A stretch of DNA of 64,000 bases from Nissolia schottii (taxonomy: Eukaryota > Streptophyta > Magnoliopsida > Fabales > Fabaceae). This document shows, in pieces, positions 1-12,241 of the stretch (positions are counted from its first letter, which is position 1; the number at the start of each line of letters is the position of its first letter). The position numbers and the translations under genes were made by a program. The notes beneath the pieces were generated by a model. It searched no databases, was not told the origin of the DNA, and was given only the letters and a program-made list of their open reading frames with translations. Location: assembly GCA_003254905.1 (NCBI GenBank), contig QANU01011901.1, forward strand, positions 1,985,367-2,049,366. Direction: 5' to 3'.

Positions 1-1047
1 AGTTCCCAAATCCTAAATCAATAAATCCTACAATCGTCAAGATCTATCAACCTAGAATTAACCCTAACCAATAACATGCAATCGCTATATTATTAATCAC
101 AGGCGGAACAAATCATGAATAAACATTAAGCACAAGACCTCGAATTAATCCTAATCTAGAGTTACCGCATGCAAGATATTAAGAAACTACTCCTCCATGG
201 GTGGAGGATAAAAAATCATAATAAATAAAGACAAGAAGAGAGTATAGAATAATGGAGAATTGAAATAACAAAACCTGAATAGAAGAACGAAAGAAATTCA
301 CAAATAGTTGGGAGCTTGCTTTGTCAATGCGAGCGCCCCAACAATCCTTGAAGAACTAAGTACTACTAACATAAACCTAAAGTGCACAAAATAAAAGAGA
401 AAAGTGCAGAAAATAAAAGTGGAGGCTGAGTATGAAGTTGTCTCCAAGTTGTTAAGAGAGGATGTCTATTTGTAGAGCATTGGCACAAAGTGGGTGTAAA
501 TCCCGCACTTTCAGCACAGCAGTTAGTAAAATAGCGATAACTTCGGCTACAGATATCGGATTGAGGTGATTCAAATCTCCAATTAAAGCTAAGAAATAGA
601 TCTACAACTTTGTAGTTGAAGTAAAATCGAAATTCAATCTCCATCTTGGCAAAAAGTCCGTGGCAAAGTCAGCATTAAAAAAATCCTCAGCAAATCTTTG
701 ACCAATTCTTTTTGAATTTGAATTTAATCTTGCATTTATTGGTCCAGATCTTCTCTTCAAATCTCTTCTTTAAAATTTATATCTTATCAACTCTCCTTTA
801 AATCTTCAATGATCCCCTTTACAATTTATTTTCTGCAATAAAAATAGAAAACTAAAAAAGAACAAAAGAAATCTACACATTAAATTCTGAGATGAAAAAA
901 TAGTGCTCTAAATTGCATTTTTTGAAATTTATCACAAAAGAGGTTAATGTGCAAAATATATTAATTAATCATTAAAATCACACATTTTTAGTATGCAATG
1001 TTCAATTATAGAATAATAAAATAGGATACAAAATCCACCTATCACAA
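1..1047. other. AT-rich repetitive-looking sequence, no gene
   Basis: I find no supportable coding sequence here. The stretch around 480-640 has the feel of untranslated retrotransposon sequence, but no LTR, primer binding site or gag/pol reading frame can be shown. It may include the missing 5' part of the CACTA element that follows. Confidence 0.35.
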
Positions 1048-2571
1048 TGTTTGCTGCCAATTGCGTTTAAAGAACTATCGAAGAACGTGTTGAAACCTCT
1101 GAGTGAACTAAGTCACTTCTTCAAGTCTTGTGCTCATCCACAGTTAATGTTGAAGACCTCCTACTGCTGGAACACAACATTTTGATCATCCTCTGCGAGC
1201 TTGAAAGATTGTTCCCTCCTGGTTTTTTTGACGTAATGGAACATTTGCCTATACACTTGCCTTATGAAGCTCGCACGTGTGGTCCAGTTCAGTATAGGTA
1301 GATGTATCCATTTGAAAGATGCATGAGAGTCTTCAAGAGAACCGTTAATAATAGAGCTCGAGTTGAGGGGTCGATATGCGAGGCATTCTTGACAAGAAAA
1401 GGAATATTAGATTACTCCCTATGTGTTTTGGGGGGTCGAACCGTTAATATTAGATTACTGGTTGAACGCACAAGAAAAGGAAGCAACCCACCTATGTGTT
1501 TTGCTCAACTGTGAAGAAGTACTCCCTTACTATGAGTAAGTTCGTTTCATCCATTCTTAATATACTTTATTTGATTAACATACATTTTAATTCATCTCTT
1601 ACCGTTAATGCATGTTTTCAGGATGTTTTAACGAGAATTTGGTGACCATTGCACCGATCAAATGTTTCCTTCATGGTTTGCAAATTACGTATGTGTTTAA
1701 CGGTTTTATGTTATATACTTTAACCAACCAAAACAGTTCCCTATCATAAGCAATTAATAACTTACTTTCACCATGCATTTTTTTAGGTGGGTAGTAATTT
1801 TAGTAACGACAGTAACTTGATGAGTTTGTCATGGGGACCAGTGAACAAAGCGATTAGCTGGCCCATTTATTTTGTTAATGGTACAAGTTCTACACACATA
1901 AATGGGCAGCTAATCAAAAGACAGACAACAGTGGTGTTTGTGTCAAGGGTGAATATTCTAATATTGATGAAACAAGCACTGATTTCTACGGAGTGCTTCA
2001 AAAAATACTTGTATTGGAATATAAACACAATGGCCCATTTAATCACATTGTTCTTTTCTTCTGTCATTGGTGCGATCCTTCACCAAATGGAACACGAACT
2101 TATCCGGATTACTCTATTACTGAGATTAATCATGCAAGGCGTTACAACAGGTATGATCCATTCATCCTTGCTGTAAGAGCAAAGCAAGTATACTATGCTA
2201 GCTATCCAGGAGCAACTCAATCAATTTGGGAAGTTGTGATCAAGAGCAAACTGAGTGGCTGCATTGAGTTGGATGACATGCAATCAGCTGAGCAATCATC
2301 GAATGATCAACCATATCAAGTGCCAGACCCAATCCTCTCAATAATTGGCGTTCACACAACAGATACAATCGCATTGGTAGCAGCAAACGACGAACCAGAG
2401 ATACTTCAACTTTCTAACATTTATCAACAATCAACTGGTGACGTCGACGGTGATGGGGAAGAAGAAGAAGAAGTAGAGGAAGAAGAAGAAGAAGAAGAAG
2501 AAGAAGATTTTGACTCAGATCTAAATTCTGAAAATGACGTTGATAGTGTCTATTATTCATCATCAAACTAG
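1048..2571 (+). pseudogene. Decayed CACTA (En/Spm) transposon ORF with DUF4218 and DUF4216 regions
   Basis: Two domains typical of the second half of plant CACTA proteins can be read. DUF4218-like sequence runs from about 1048 to 1500. Its hallmark LLPIAFKELSKNVLKPLSEL is followed, after a frameshift near 1138, by FPPGFFDVMEHLPIHLPYEA and MYPFERCMRVFKR. DUF4216-like sequence runs from about 1990 to 2240, with the segments CHWCDPSPNGTRTYPDY, NHARRYNRYDPFILAVRAKQ and VYYASYP. The C-terminus is a long Glu tract encoded by GAA/GAG repeats at about 2459-2506, ending at the stop at 2569-2571. Lesions seen: the frameshift, and an in-frame TAG at 1299-1301 where family members have Trp (QYRWMYPFER). 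The transposase-proper half upstream is not present. The family assignment is established knowledge; inactivity is inferred from the breaks. Confidence 0.85.
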
Positions 2572-2999
2572 CTGCGATTTGTATTTATTTAAATAATTTA
2601 AATATTATATTTCTTTCGTTATACAAAAACTTATTGCCTTGTGGTTTTTAATTGTTCTATTTTTCGTAACCTTTTCGGTATTAATTGCTTTATTTCAAAA
2701 TTAGTTATTAAATATAAATGTATGTATATTAATAAACTAAAAAATTTAATTACAATTATTTATTAATAATTTTATATGATTTATTAAATTTGAATTTCTA
2801 TAAATTTTCCGTGTTAATTAAGGGTTTAGGGTTTATAAATTAATTAAATAAAATATAAATTTTATATATTTATGAATAATAGGGTATAAATAATAAAATG
2901 AAATTAAAATTATTTAATAATATAATTAATTATTAAAATTTTATTGAAATATATAATAATTATTTTAAATAAATAATTATAACCCTAAATTTTTTAAAC

Positions 3000-3620
3000 A
3001 ATTAATTTAACTGTTACCGTCAGAATGTAACCGACGGAAACAATATTAAAATAATGCTATATTCACCGTCAGTTAAATACGCTGGTAATTAATGAATAAA
3101 ATATTATTATAATTACCGTCATATATCACCAGCATTAACACTTTCAATTAGTTACGAAGTTAGCGTCGGTAAAGACCAACGGTAATCGATGAATTAAATA
3201 TTATTATATTTACCGTCATAGATAATCGGCGGTGATAGGCTAAAGTTGGAACGAAATTAGCGTCGATTAATGCCAACAGTAATCAGCGAATAAAATATTA
3301 TTATATTCACCGCCGTAGATAACCGACGGTAATAGGCTAAAGTTGATACGAAACTAGTGTCGATTAATGCCAACAATAATGAACGAATAAAATAGTATTA
3401 TATTTACCGTCGTTATGTAACCGATGATAATACGGTTCAGGTTCGGTCACAATTGAACCGGTTACCGGCGGTTGTATCCGCCGAAAATTAGCGTCGTGCT
3501 TGCAGAACCGACGGTAAGTTGATTATCATCGACCACTTAACCGTTGGCTGGATGACCGACGATAAGGCCATTTACCGACGATGACCACCTAAATTACTGA
3601 CGGTAATATCGACGGTAATA
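3000..3620 (+). repeat. CACTA subterminal repeats with a 97-bp tandem array
   Basis: Short motifs ACCGTC and GACGGTAA recur in both orientations, as is usual for transposase binding regions of CACTA elements. Inside, the landmark ATTATTATATTTACCGTC (or a close variant) recurs starting at 3103, 3200, 3297 and 3394, an exact 97-bp period. A second landmark, AGGCTAAAGTTG, at 3237 and 3334 confirms the spacing. Confidence 0.85.
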
Positions 3621-3898
3621 GTCATTTTCCTAGTAGTGTTTTTATTTTTTATATTACTTTTTAAAAGTAGAAAATAATATATTTTTTAAATTTTTATGTT
3701 GGTTATCTATATAATTTATTATTTTTTAAAAGTTATTTTTAATATATATCTAACTTTTTGATAAACATTTTGAAACACAAAACAAATATTTTTTATTGTA
3801 TATTTAAATAAAAATAAGTTATGATGAATATTTTCTAATTCCTAGCTATTGGCCGACGGTATATTTTTTTTTTTCTGCGGGTGTTATGAATTATATGT

Positions 3899-4826
3899 AA
3901 GGTTATCAAACTCGAGAGTTTGAGTAAACTTGTGGAGCCTCCGTAAACTCAGATCGTAAACTCGTACGAGTTTACCTATTATTAAAAATATATTTAAAAA
4001 ATATTTTAAAAAAACTATTATGCTACAAAAATATATTTAATAAAACTTGAAATTCATAAATACTTTTAACTCCATAACAAAGCACAAATAAAGATGAAAT
4101 ATATGAGTTCTAAGTTCAATTCATACATAATACATAAGACATATGTTTGAACCAGAACATATCCTCCTCCACTTAAACTTAATGACAAGCAAAATCTATC
4201 AACAAAAGAAAGAGGCAGTGTGTTGAGCAACCAACATAGCAAATGTATATAAAGAACAAAGTCACTCATTCTTGATAAAAGTAGCCTACTTCGAGCCGAC
4301 AACAAAGAATTCAGTGATGACTTCGAGGGGCATGCCCTTTGTTTCTGGAACCTTCAAGAACACAAATATCTAGGAGATAACACACACAACAGCATAAACA
4401 GAGCGAGCATGTGAAAATGATGTCTCCAATCCAAAACACTAAAGCACAGATAGGGATGCAGAGGCCATGCACCATGGTAGGAAAGATCTCTGAGCAAAGG
4501 ATGAAATACATACAATGGATTAGCGACGGGCACGATGGCACAACGGAGCATAATTGCAAGCGCAACTGTGAATGACAACTCTGAAATACTCAGACGACCT
4601 AAATCTAAAAACTCAGAGACGTGCAAATCGACGTCGTTTTGCTTGTTTTGTCCTTAAAAAAAACCAACTATGGTAAACTCGTGAACTTGCCAGTAAACTC
4701 GCAATTTTTATGCGAGTTCAACCGAGTTTACCCAGAAACGAATTTACATGCGAGTCAGCTCGATTTTACTACCTAGGAACGTAAACTCGTACGTTTACGA
4801 GTTAACACGCGATTTTGATAACCATG
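3899..4826. mobile_element. Mutator-type non-autonomous element, copy 1 (928 bp, carries a gene fragment)
   Basis: The element starts AAGGTTATCAAACTCGAGAG and ends GATAACCATG. The perfect 9-bp direct repeat ATTATATGT flanks it at 3890-3898 and 4827-4835. Its ends share the AAACTCG-rich terminal sequences of four other copies in this window, including the palindrome AAACTCGTACGAGTTT near the left end. The interior is unlike the other copies and contains a minus-strand fragment of a tonoplast monosaccharide transporter gene. A 9-bp duplication is typical of the Mutator superfamily; capture of host sequence makes this a Pack-MULE-like element (inference). Confidence 0.85.
4286..4520 (-). pseudogene. 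Captured 3' end of a tonoplast monosaccharide transporter (TMT/MSSP) gene
   Basis: On the minus strand the reading begins near 4515 with LCSEIFPTMVHGLCIPICAL and VFWIGDIIFT. It resumes in another frame with VYAVVCVIS, a TAG stop at 4370-4372, then IFVFLKVPETKGMPLEVITE and FFVVGSK, and a terminal stop at 4286-4288. This is the highly characteristic C-terminal region of plant TMT/monosaccharide-sensing proteins (last transmembrane segments and the PETKG motif). About 45 bases appear deleted between the two blocks, and TAG stands where the family has Trp (ISWIFVFLK). It lies wholly inside Mutator-type copy 1, with no promoter or upstream exons, so it is a transduplicated non-functional fragment. 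Confidence 0.85.
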
Positions 4827-7800
4827 ATTATATGTACATTAGAATTATTCTCTTAAACTAAACAATGCAATGGCAAAAGTATAAAATGTGTTGAATATTA
4901 GGCAGTGAGAGGCTAATTAAAATTGGAGAGATTTAAATTAATGAATTATATAAAATATAAAATGGTTAAACGTTCTATTTTAACTCAAAATCTTAAGATT
5001 CTCAAAGTGTAAGACTCAATATTCGTACACGCTTACCTCAACAAAAGCTTTGCATACTCATAACAAATAATGTTCATGAATATTTGGTACCACATTTCGA
5101 GCACAAACACGCATCAGTTAGGCCAACATAACTTAGGTGCAAAAATTGTGAGCAAATATATACTTAAAATCACTTGTTGGCTATAAAATGGTGAGAGAGA
5201 ACTCAAAATTGAAGAGATTTAAAGTGAAGGGCATAGTGACACACAAAAAGGTTAATCATTACATCTTAATTTAAAATTTTAAGGTAATAAATTTATGAAT
5301 TTTTTAAAATATATATTTTTGACTCAGTATAAATTTCATTAATGTGAAACTTTAACATTCACGTTTAAAACATAAAAAAAAGAGTAATAAATGAATTAAT
5401 CTTTTTTTTCAATAAGCAAATAAGGCTCAACTCTCAATAGAGTAGAACATTTAGGATACATCGAATCAAATAAAAACGAAAAGACACAAACACAACAAAT
5501 ACAAAACTCGAATTTGTAAGATGCTATGCCAAAGTCATTGCATATTACTCCCTAGGTTTCCAATTATAATCCATTTTGGTTTTTTAGTTTCATTAAGAAT
5601 TTAATGTATATTGACACAATTATATTCAAATGCATTAAATTGTATGCATTGAATTGTCAATAAATTTAAAAAAGTAAAAGAGATTAACATTGAGAAACAG
5701 ACGAAGTAATTAATTTAAAACTAGTTAAATGACATAGCTTTAGGATTCTATTGTTGTCATCTTCTTTTTTCTCCTAAATGTTTTGTTTTCCTTTTGACGT
5801 TATTGTTACTTTTTGTTCATTCAAATAATAAGATAAATATAAATATTAATTTTGTGATTATATTTTGAAAATATTAATATTTGGATTATTTAATAAAATA
5901 ATTTTTTATGTTAAAAAATCATTTATCTTTCTTCACCTTAAACAATTTAATAATAGTACTTAATTTACCTTATCTTATACAAATATCTTAAATAGATAGT
6001 TGAAGCGAAAGAAATAAATAATAACTAGATCATAATAATTAAATTTTGGCCTTTATGATTACAAAACCATTATTATCCTCTCCCGCATTAGTTGGCCTTT
6101 TCCCTTATAAATTAACCACAAACTTAATTAAATATTTATGAAATTGATATGATTCCCCACCCCTTTTTGGGTTTTGGTCTGGGTTAACCTGTCTAGAAAA
6201 ATTTCATGAAATTGATACATTTAATCAATCCACATTTCATATTACCTGGCAGTGTTCATAACACTTGGGATAGAATAGAATTTTCCTTTTACATTTTGTG
6301 TCGCGTTATGTTAAATTGATTTTTGAAATGACAAGATATTCTCTTTGAGTAACTGATGAGAGAGGTTTCTTCTAATCAATTTAGAATTTTACCGTGGTAG
6401 AAATGGCTCTATAATAATTATATATTTTGAAAAATATAAATAAATAAAATTTGTTTTAAGTTAAATTGCAATGTTTACCCTACTCTCTAAATCGGAAATT
6501 ATGGTGAATCACGTTATTCGCACACTTAAATTCAGCGCTATGCTGTACTTTGGCGACCTTCTTTCTATTCTATTCTGTTTGTCTTGAGGAATACAAATCT
6601 TAAGATCTGACATACTCATGATTGAATTCTTGGATCAGCATATGTTCGATGGACTTCTTTTGATTACAGATGTAACGTTATTGACATTAAAATCGGTAAA
6701 AATTTTAGTCACTAAGTTTCGATTCAATCGTGGCCTATATATGCCCACTAGCTAGAAAAGATAGATGATTAGTGATGCATGTATGTAGTTTAAATTTTTA
6801 AAGAAAGTCCTATCCAATGTAACTTACACGATTCTTTCTATTTTCATTATCACTAGTCTTCAATTTTTAAGTGTACTTTCAAATAAAAAATAAAAAATTT
6901 ATGTAATTATTACCAACATGGAAATCTTACATAAGTAACGGGCGAAACATCAAAATAACTGATAATATTGAAGTCTGTCGTTTACAGGAACAAGGACCAT
7001 ACTACGCCAAAATGCTGCCATGTCGAATGGGTTACGTTTATTCATAGCTCCGTACAACAAAATTTTGGAAATTAATTTCATTACATTATTGTTAATACTA
7101 CTACGAATTATCCATAAGTCTCCACGTGTTGTGTTCCCAGTTTCGGTCGCACGATGGAAGTGTGCGCGTATTAATTTTCTCAACTTATAAGAATCTATGA
7201 AGAGCAATAACAGATAATGGTAACAACAAAAACACACAAGAGAATAGACACAGATATTTAACATGAAAAACCTTCTCAATGTGAGAAGTAAAAACCACGG
7301 GCACAAGCCAGTCAATCAAGCAAAATAAGGGTACAAGAGAGTCTCAAATCACAACACAAATCGTGCTCAATATTCAGCCAAAGAACAAGGCAGGAATGAT
7401 ATAATAAAGAATAAGAAAAAAATCAGAAAAACCAAAATCGCTACTGCTGTGCACGGTCAATTTCTCACTGCTCAAGCAACTTCTCAACGATCCCACCGTC
7501 CAGATTAAATTACCACGTGTTTCAAACCTACTGAAAAAATTTCAGTCCGATCCAACGGTGAAAGAAGCGGTGGTGGCAGATCTAAAATTGCTGCCCAGAA
7601 AAAAATGTTTTCTATTATCTTCTCTCTTTTCTCTTCTTAGCTCTCTCGATACCCCAAAAATTGACCCCTCTCCCCTCTTAAGTGAAAATAGTGAGTTTGC
7701 ATATATTGAGTCTTTCTCTACATAGGAAGGAAGCCCAAAGCCTATATATTCTGTCCTATGGCACGAGAGGGTTTATTAGGTCAATGGAAGGTGAGGTTAG

Positions 7801-7900
7801 AGGTGGTCCTTAATTAATTAGGGTTGACACTTCCTATAGGGCCATTAACTTTATTTCGAGACTCCGTGAGACCTCCTCGTTTATGTGTTTAGCTCAATTG

Positions 7901-7902
<2 letters not shown>

Positions 7903-7953
<51 letters not shown>

Positions 7954-7967
7954 GTATATATATATAA
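7903..7967. repeat. (TA)n microsatellite
   Basis: About 65 bases of nearly pure alternating TA, interrupted twice by TG steps near the 3' side. Confidence 0.95.
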
Positions 7968-9730
7968 TCCTGTTGCCACTTGCGACCATCACAAAGTTGA
8001 GCATACTTCACAGCAGGATAAAAAGGTTATTTGGTCATTTTCACGTGTCATGCGGAGTATTTACTCCTTCTCGTTGCATTAAATATGGATTTTTTAAATG
8101 AGTTTTTTTTTTTNTATGGTTACACATATAAATTTTTCATAAAAGCTGTTAAATTGAAAATTCTTATTACGTAGATTATACTTACAAACTTTCATATTCA
8201 TTCAAAAATATTTGTCTTGGACTATATTTTAAGTCATAAATATCTTTTAAACATATTAAAAATATGAATTATTTTATTACATTTTTTTAAAAAAAATATT
8301 GTTAGACCAGTACTACAAGTAATTATAATTCATATTGAAATAATAAAAATTACTTTTATGTAAAATTATTGGGTGTTACAGGAATACGACTAGGCTCTTT
8401 CAGAATATCCATACCCAATTTATTAAATATTTATATGATACTATTATTTAGCAATATATGTAATATGTGATATTTTATTCACATTATTATGTTTATTCAA
8501 AATAATCATTCAAAATTTGTTTTTGGCAATTTAAAACTGTTTTTGATACTTTATATATCACTACATTTCTACTGAGTGATGATAGCACACACTTGGAATT
8601 ATTTATTAAAATATTTTTATTTTTTAATTTCAAAATTCCAATGCATCTTAAAAAGCTATTTGGTAGAGTAAGTATATCAAAACTTTCTCTTGGAATAAAT
8701 AGAACCGCACCCTTCAAAGATAATGGTTAAATAAGTAAAAGTATAGATCCTCATCCATCTAAAGGTTAAAAGTAATGCAAAGTCATGCTAGCTAGCAAAA
8801 ATCTAGCACAAAAACTATTTTTATTTCAGTGTTTTTTAATTTGGAGTTTGGTTGCGTGACATTTTTGCTTTGACTTCTTTTCACACATATCATAATAAGC
8901 TATTCTAAAGTAAAACAATTAATGCCTTGTTAGGACGTGGAGAAAAAAAAGGAGAGAAAATAAAATAAAAAAATGTATTTTCTCTTTATTTAATTGAATG
9001 AAGAAAAAATAAAAAAGAAAGAAAATAAAAATTTCATTAAAATTTATAATAGTGTATGTCCTAAAATATATTGTTAGGTAACTCAGCTAAATGAGATATC
9101 ACATACCTAAAATGTTTTTCTTTGAGCAAGTCTTTGATGGTGATTTTGCATGATTGATATTGTCACGCTGAGAGTGATACTTACAAGCTCACTTTGACGC
9201 TCTAGTTAATGTATGTAGGAAGTCAGTAAATGTAATATCATAATTTGTTTGCCTTGACTAGTTTGTGTCCCGTATGTATTTAGGTACGTAGAGATTCGAC
9301 TGTTTGTTGATTGATAACACATTCGCTCTAATCATGAGCTTTATGTCAGAATGGTTACGTTGCATAAGTCATGATGAACTCTTTATTGTATTTAACACCA
9401 TGTCAATTGCTTCAAATGAAATCTACCTGTTTGAGTTGGTTTGGGGCCGAGATAAAAATATCTTACCTTTTGGGCCAAGATCCTTATAGCATTGTGTGAT
9501 TGGATTACCCATGTTTATTGAGCTATTGTTAAAGAGACTCGACAGTTCGGATTTAGGTATTTAGATTTAGTCCGTAACAGTATATAAACATGTTATTTTT
9601 ATTTAATTTCTAAATAATTTATATAACTTACATAAACAATACATTTCAGCATCTATGTAATTTAGACCTAATTAAGCGTGATTATGTTTTCTGGTGCTGA
9701 ATTAAAAGTGTGATTATGTAGTTGCATACT

Positions 9731-9736
<6 letters not shown>

Positions 9737-9820
<84 letters not shown>
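9737..9820. repeat. Compound (TA)n(GA)n microsatellite
   Basis: Roughly 38 bases of TA dinucleotides pass directly into about 45 bases of GA dinucleotides without interruption. Confidence 0.95.
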
Positions 9821-9824
<4 letters not shown>

Positions 9825-11681
9825 TAATGATATTGCCAAATTGCATGAATATTTTTTCCTGCTTAATGGAGCACTTAGTGAGCTTCAGGACGGATTTGCA
9901 TTTAATTGTACTCTAATTAGAGTATATAAAAACAAAGCGACAAACACTAAAGGTTGCCCGTGTTTTTTTTTTCTTATATACACTTGTCAGAAATTAATCT
10001 CCATTACTTTGCTTAAAAAACTATGAGAAAATCAACATCATGTAATCACGAGTCTAAAGCACTCAAGTGAGTGAACCGGTCATGATACCATGCTAATAAT
10101 CATTAGGAGCATAATAATTTAAGTTATCTACGGGTACCAACTTGTTATAAACTTTGAGCTAGATATTGTGCCACACACACAGTGAAAATTGAGTTGAAAT
10201 TAAGTAGAGTGCCTTAGCACAAAAGAATTAATAAGAGAAACAAAAAAGAACTATGATTCGTGTACGTTCTTATATTAATTATTTTATATTTTTTTAAGAA
10301 TCATGTATAAACCAACTTAGTATTAAATAAATTTATGCAAAATAAAAAGTGCATGTTTTGGAAACAAAATTCATATTTACATAATTTTGTCCACTTAATA
10401 TTACCCCTATATAAAAGAGTTAATTGTTTTCTTATGATTATGATTGATGGTGGGGTTTTATACATGAGTGAGCCAAAAAGTTGCTTTGTTTGTATTTCAA
10501 ATTCAAAATGGTAGTCGCACTAAATATAGTGAGAAGAGATATAAAGCACACCATAAATTTAACATCTCTATAAGGCTTCTCCAAAGCTAGATTATTATTG
10601 TTTTGTTATTCAAATACTAATGATCAATGCCACAAACTAATCATTACTCCAAAATTTTATTGGGGGCGTGAAATATAAATATTACATTAGCAATCTCAGG
10701 TAGATGCGCTTTCTTTTAAAGCTTGTTAATGCGATTTTTTTTTATGGGTTTCTCTCATCCTTTGCATCATATCTTTATACTTCACGTGCGCAGAGAGAGA
10801 TAGAGACATATAAAACAGCAATTGATGTACGTATTATTTTATAAAAATTTTGTTTTTACAATTCAACACACAAATACATCTAGGCAACTTCATTTGAATT
10901 GGAAGAGAAAAAGTGAGTCATGCCGAATGAATAGTTTATACGCAATTGTGTGTGCGTGCAATGACTATAATAGTGTGAGTCAATAGCATTGCGCAACGAT
11001 ATAGTGTTTTCACTAGTTCACTCACACCCCCACCAAGTCAAAAAGCATTATGGTTAATTAATTTGGACTTCTGAACTTTTGGCGTCAAAGTTACTATATA
11101 TGATCTGCTGGGGTCTAGGGATCAATCCTCGGCGCAAAACCAAAGCGGAATTGAAAGGCAATCATGGGCAATTATATATAAAGTCAATAATGGACCAACA
11201 TATATAGTATTGGTGGGTAAGAGTTCAGAAACTTTAAACATGTTGTCCTGGACTTGATTTTAAAATTTATGTGTATACAAACTTTTTTAGACAAAGTTTT
11301 AGGAAGATTGAACGAACATGTGTTGGGCAGTCAAGTTAAGAAAGGATTAAAGATTTTTAGTAGAAGAGAGTGTTGAAATTAAGTTTAGAACATGTTCTTT
11401 ATAGCTTAGACTTAGAGTGAGTTTTTTATATAATATTTTGAATGATTATTGCAATGCCAAAAGTTGAACACCTAATAATGACTAGGTGATAACTGTCACA
11501 ATGATAGTGATGAATTTGATTAATTATTGAGCCAAACTATTGTAAAAGGCCTGTGTTAATAGAATAAATAACTGGTAGTCGAATATGACAGAATTTAATG
11601 TGGACCATCAACCTTTATTAGAAGCTAGTCATGAGAGTCAAGAAACTCTTCCAACCTAAAAAAATGTGTGTAGATGGCCAC

Positions 11682-12232
11682 AAGGTTGTCAAGCTCGAGA
11701 GTTTAAGTAAATTCGGGGAATCTTAACAAACTCGAATTGTAAACTCGTATGAGTTTACATACGTAAGAAATATGTTATAAGCAATATAATTAGGAACTAA
11801 ACTTGATTAAATGTTGTATTTATAATTGAAAGTGAATAATGTTAACTTTAAATTAAATTAATGAAAGAAATATCATAAAATATATCTTAATGCATGACAC
11901 TTAGTGGTTATGTCATACTTTATTCAGTATCTATATTATTTTATAATTCAATAAAACATAACTCAATTATGATAAATATATGAAATTAGCTAAATAAACT
12001 CAATATATATTATCTAATGTGAACAAAGTTAGGTAAGTATCTAACAAAATTACACAATTTGTACATTTTAAGGTAAATTCGTAAACTCGTAAACTCGCTA
12101 GTAGAATCAAGAGTTTACTTAAACTTGCACGAGTTTACCAAAAAAAGTTTACATAAGTGTTAACTCATTTTGTATAGTAAAATCGTAAACCCGTAAGAAT
12201 TTATGAGTTAACTCGAGAATTTAATAACCATG
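11682..12232. mobile_element. Mutator-type non-autonomous element, copy 2 (551 bp)
   Basis: It starts AAGGTTGTCAAGCTCGAGAG and ends TTAATAACCATG, with AAACTCG motifs at both ends. The flanks GATGGCCAC (11673-11681) and GATGACCCA (12233-12241) agree at 6 of 9 positions, consistent with a decayed 9-bp target duplication. The interior, containing AAGCAATATAATTAGGAACT, is nearly identical to copies 3 and 4. Confidence 0.8.
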
Positions 12233-12241
12233 GATGACCCA

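Larger units (their letters stand above)
1048..3638 (+). mobile_element. CACTA-type DNA transposon remnant, 3' part
   Basis: The coding remnant is followed by a non-coding tail rich in ACCGTC / GACGGTAA motifs and then by an 18-base terminus at 3621-3638. Its reverse complement is CACTACTAGGAAAATGAC, the classic CACTA terminal inverted repeat. The matching 5' terminus was not found in the window, so the element is truncated or begins upstream. Because only one end is visible, the 3-bp target-site duplication expected for this superfamily cannot be checked. Confidence 0.8.
4836..11672. other. Intergenic, AT-rich, no supportable gene
   Basis: Both strands were read; only short random ORFs appear. 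A 121-codon minus-strand ORF at 6950-7315 overlaps sequence resembling plant retrotransposon untranslated DNA (around 7255-7320, with GTGAGAAGTAAAAACCACGG), but no retrotransposon domain can be shown. Two microsatellites (about 7903 and 9737) are listed separately. An ambiguous base lies at 8114. Confidence 0.5.

Noticed and set aside
1867-2067. Minus-strand ORF inside the CACTA remnant
   Set aside because: Antisense to a recognisable DUF4216 region.
6950-7315. 121-codon minus-strand ORF near retrotransposon-like sequence
   Set aside because: No gag, protease, integrase or reverse transcriptase motif, and no paired LTRs could be found. Too weak to call an element.
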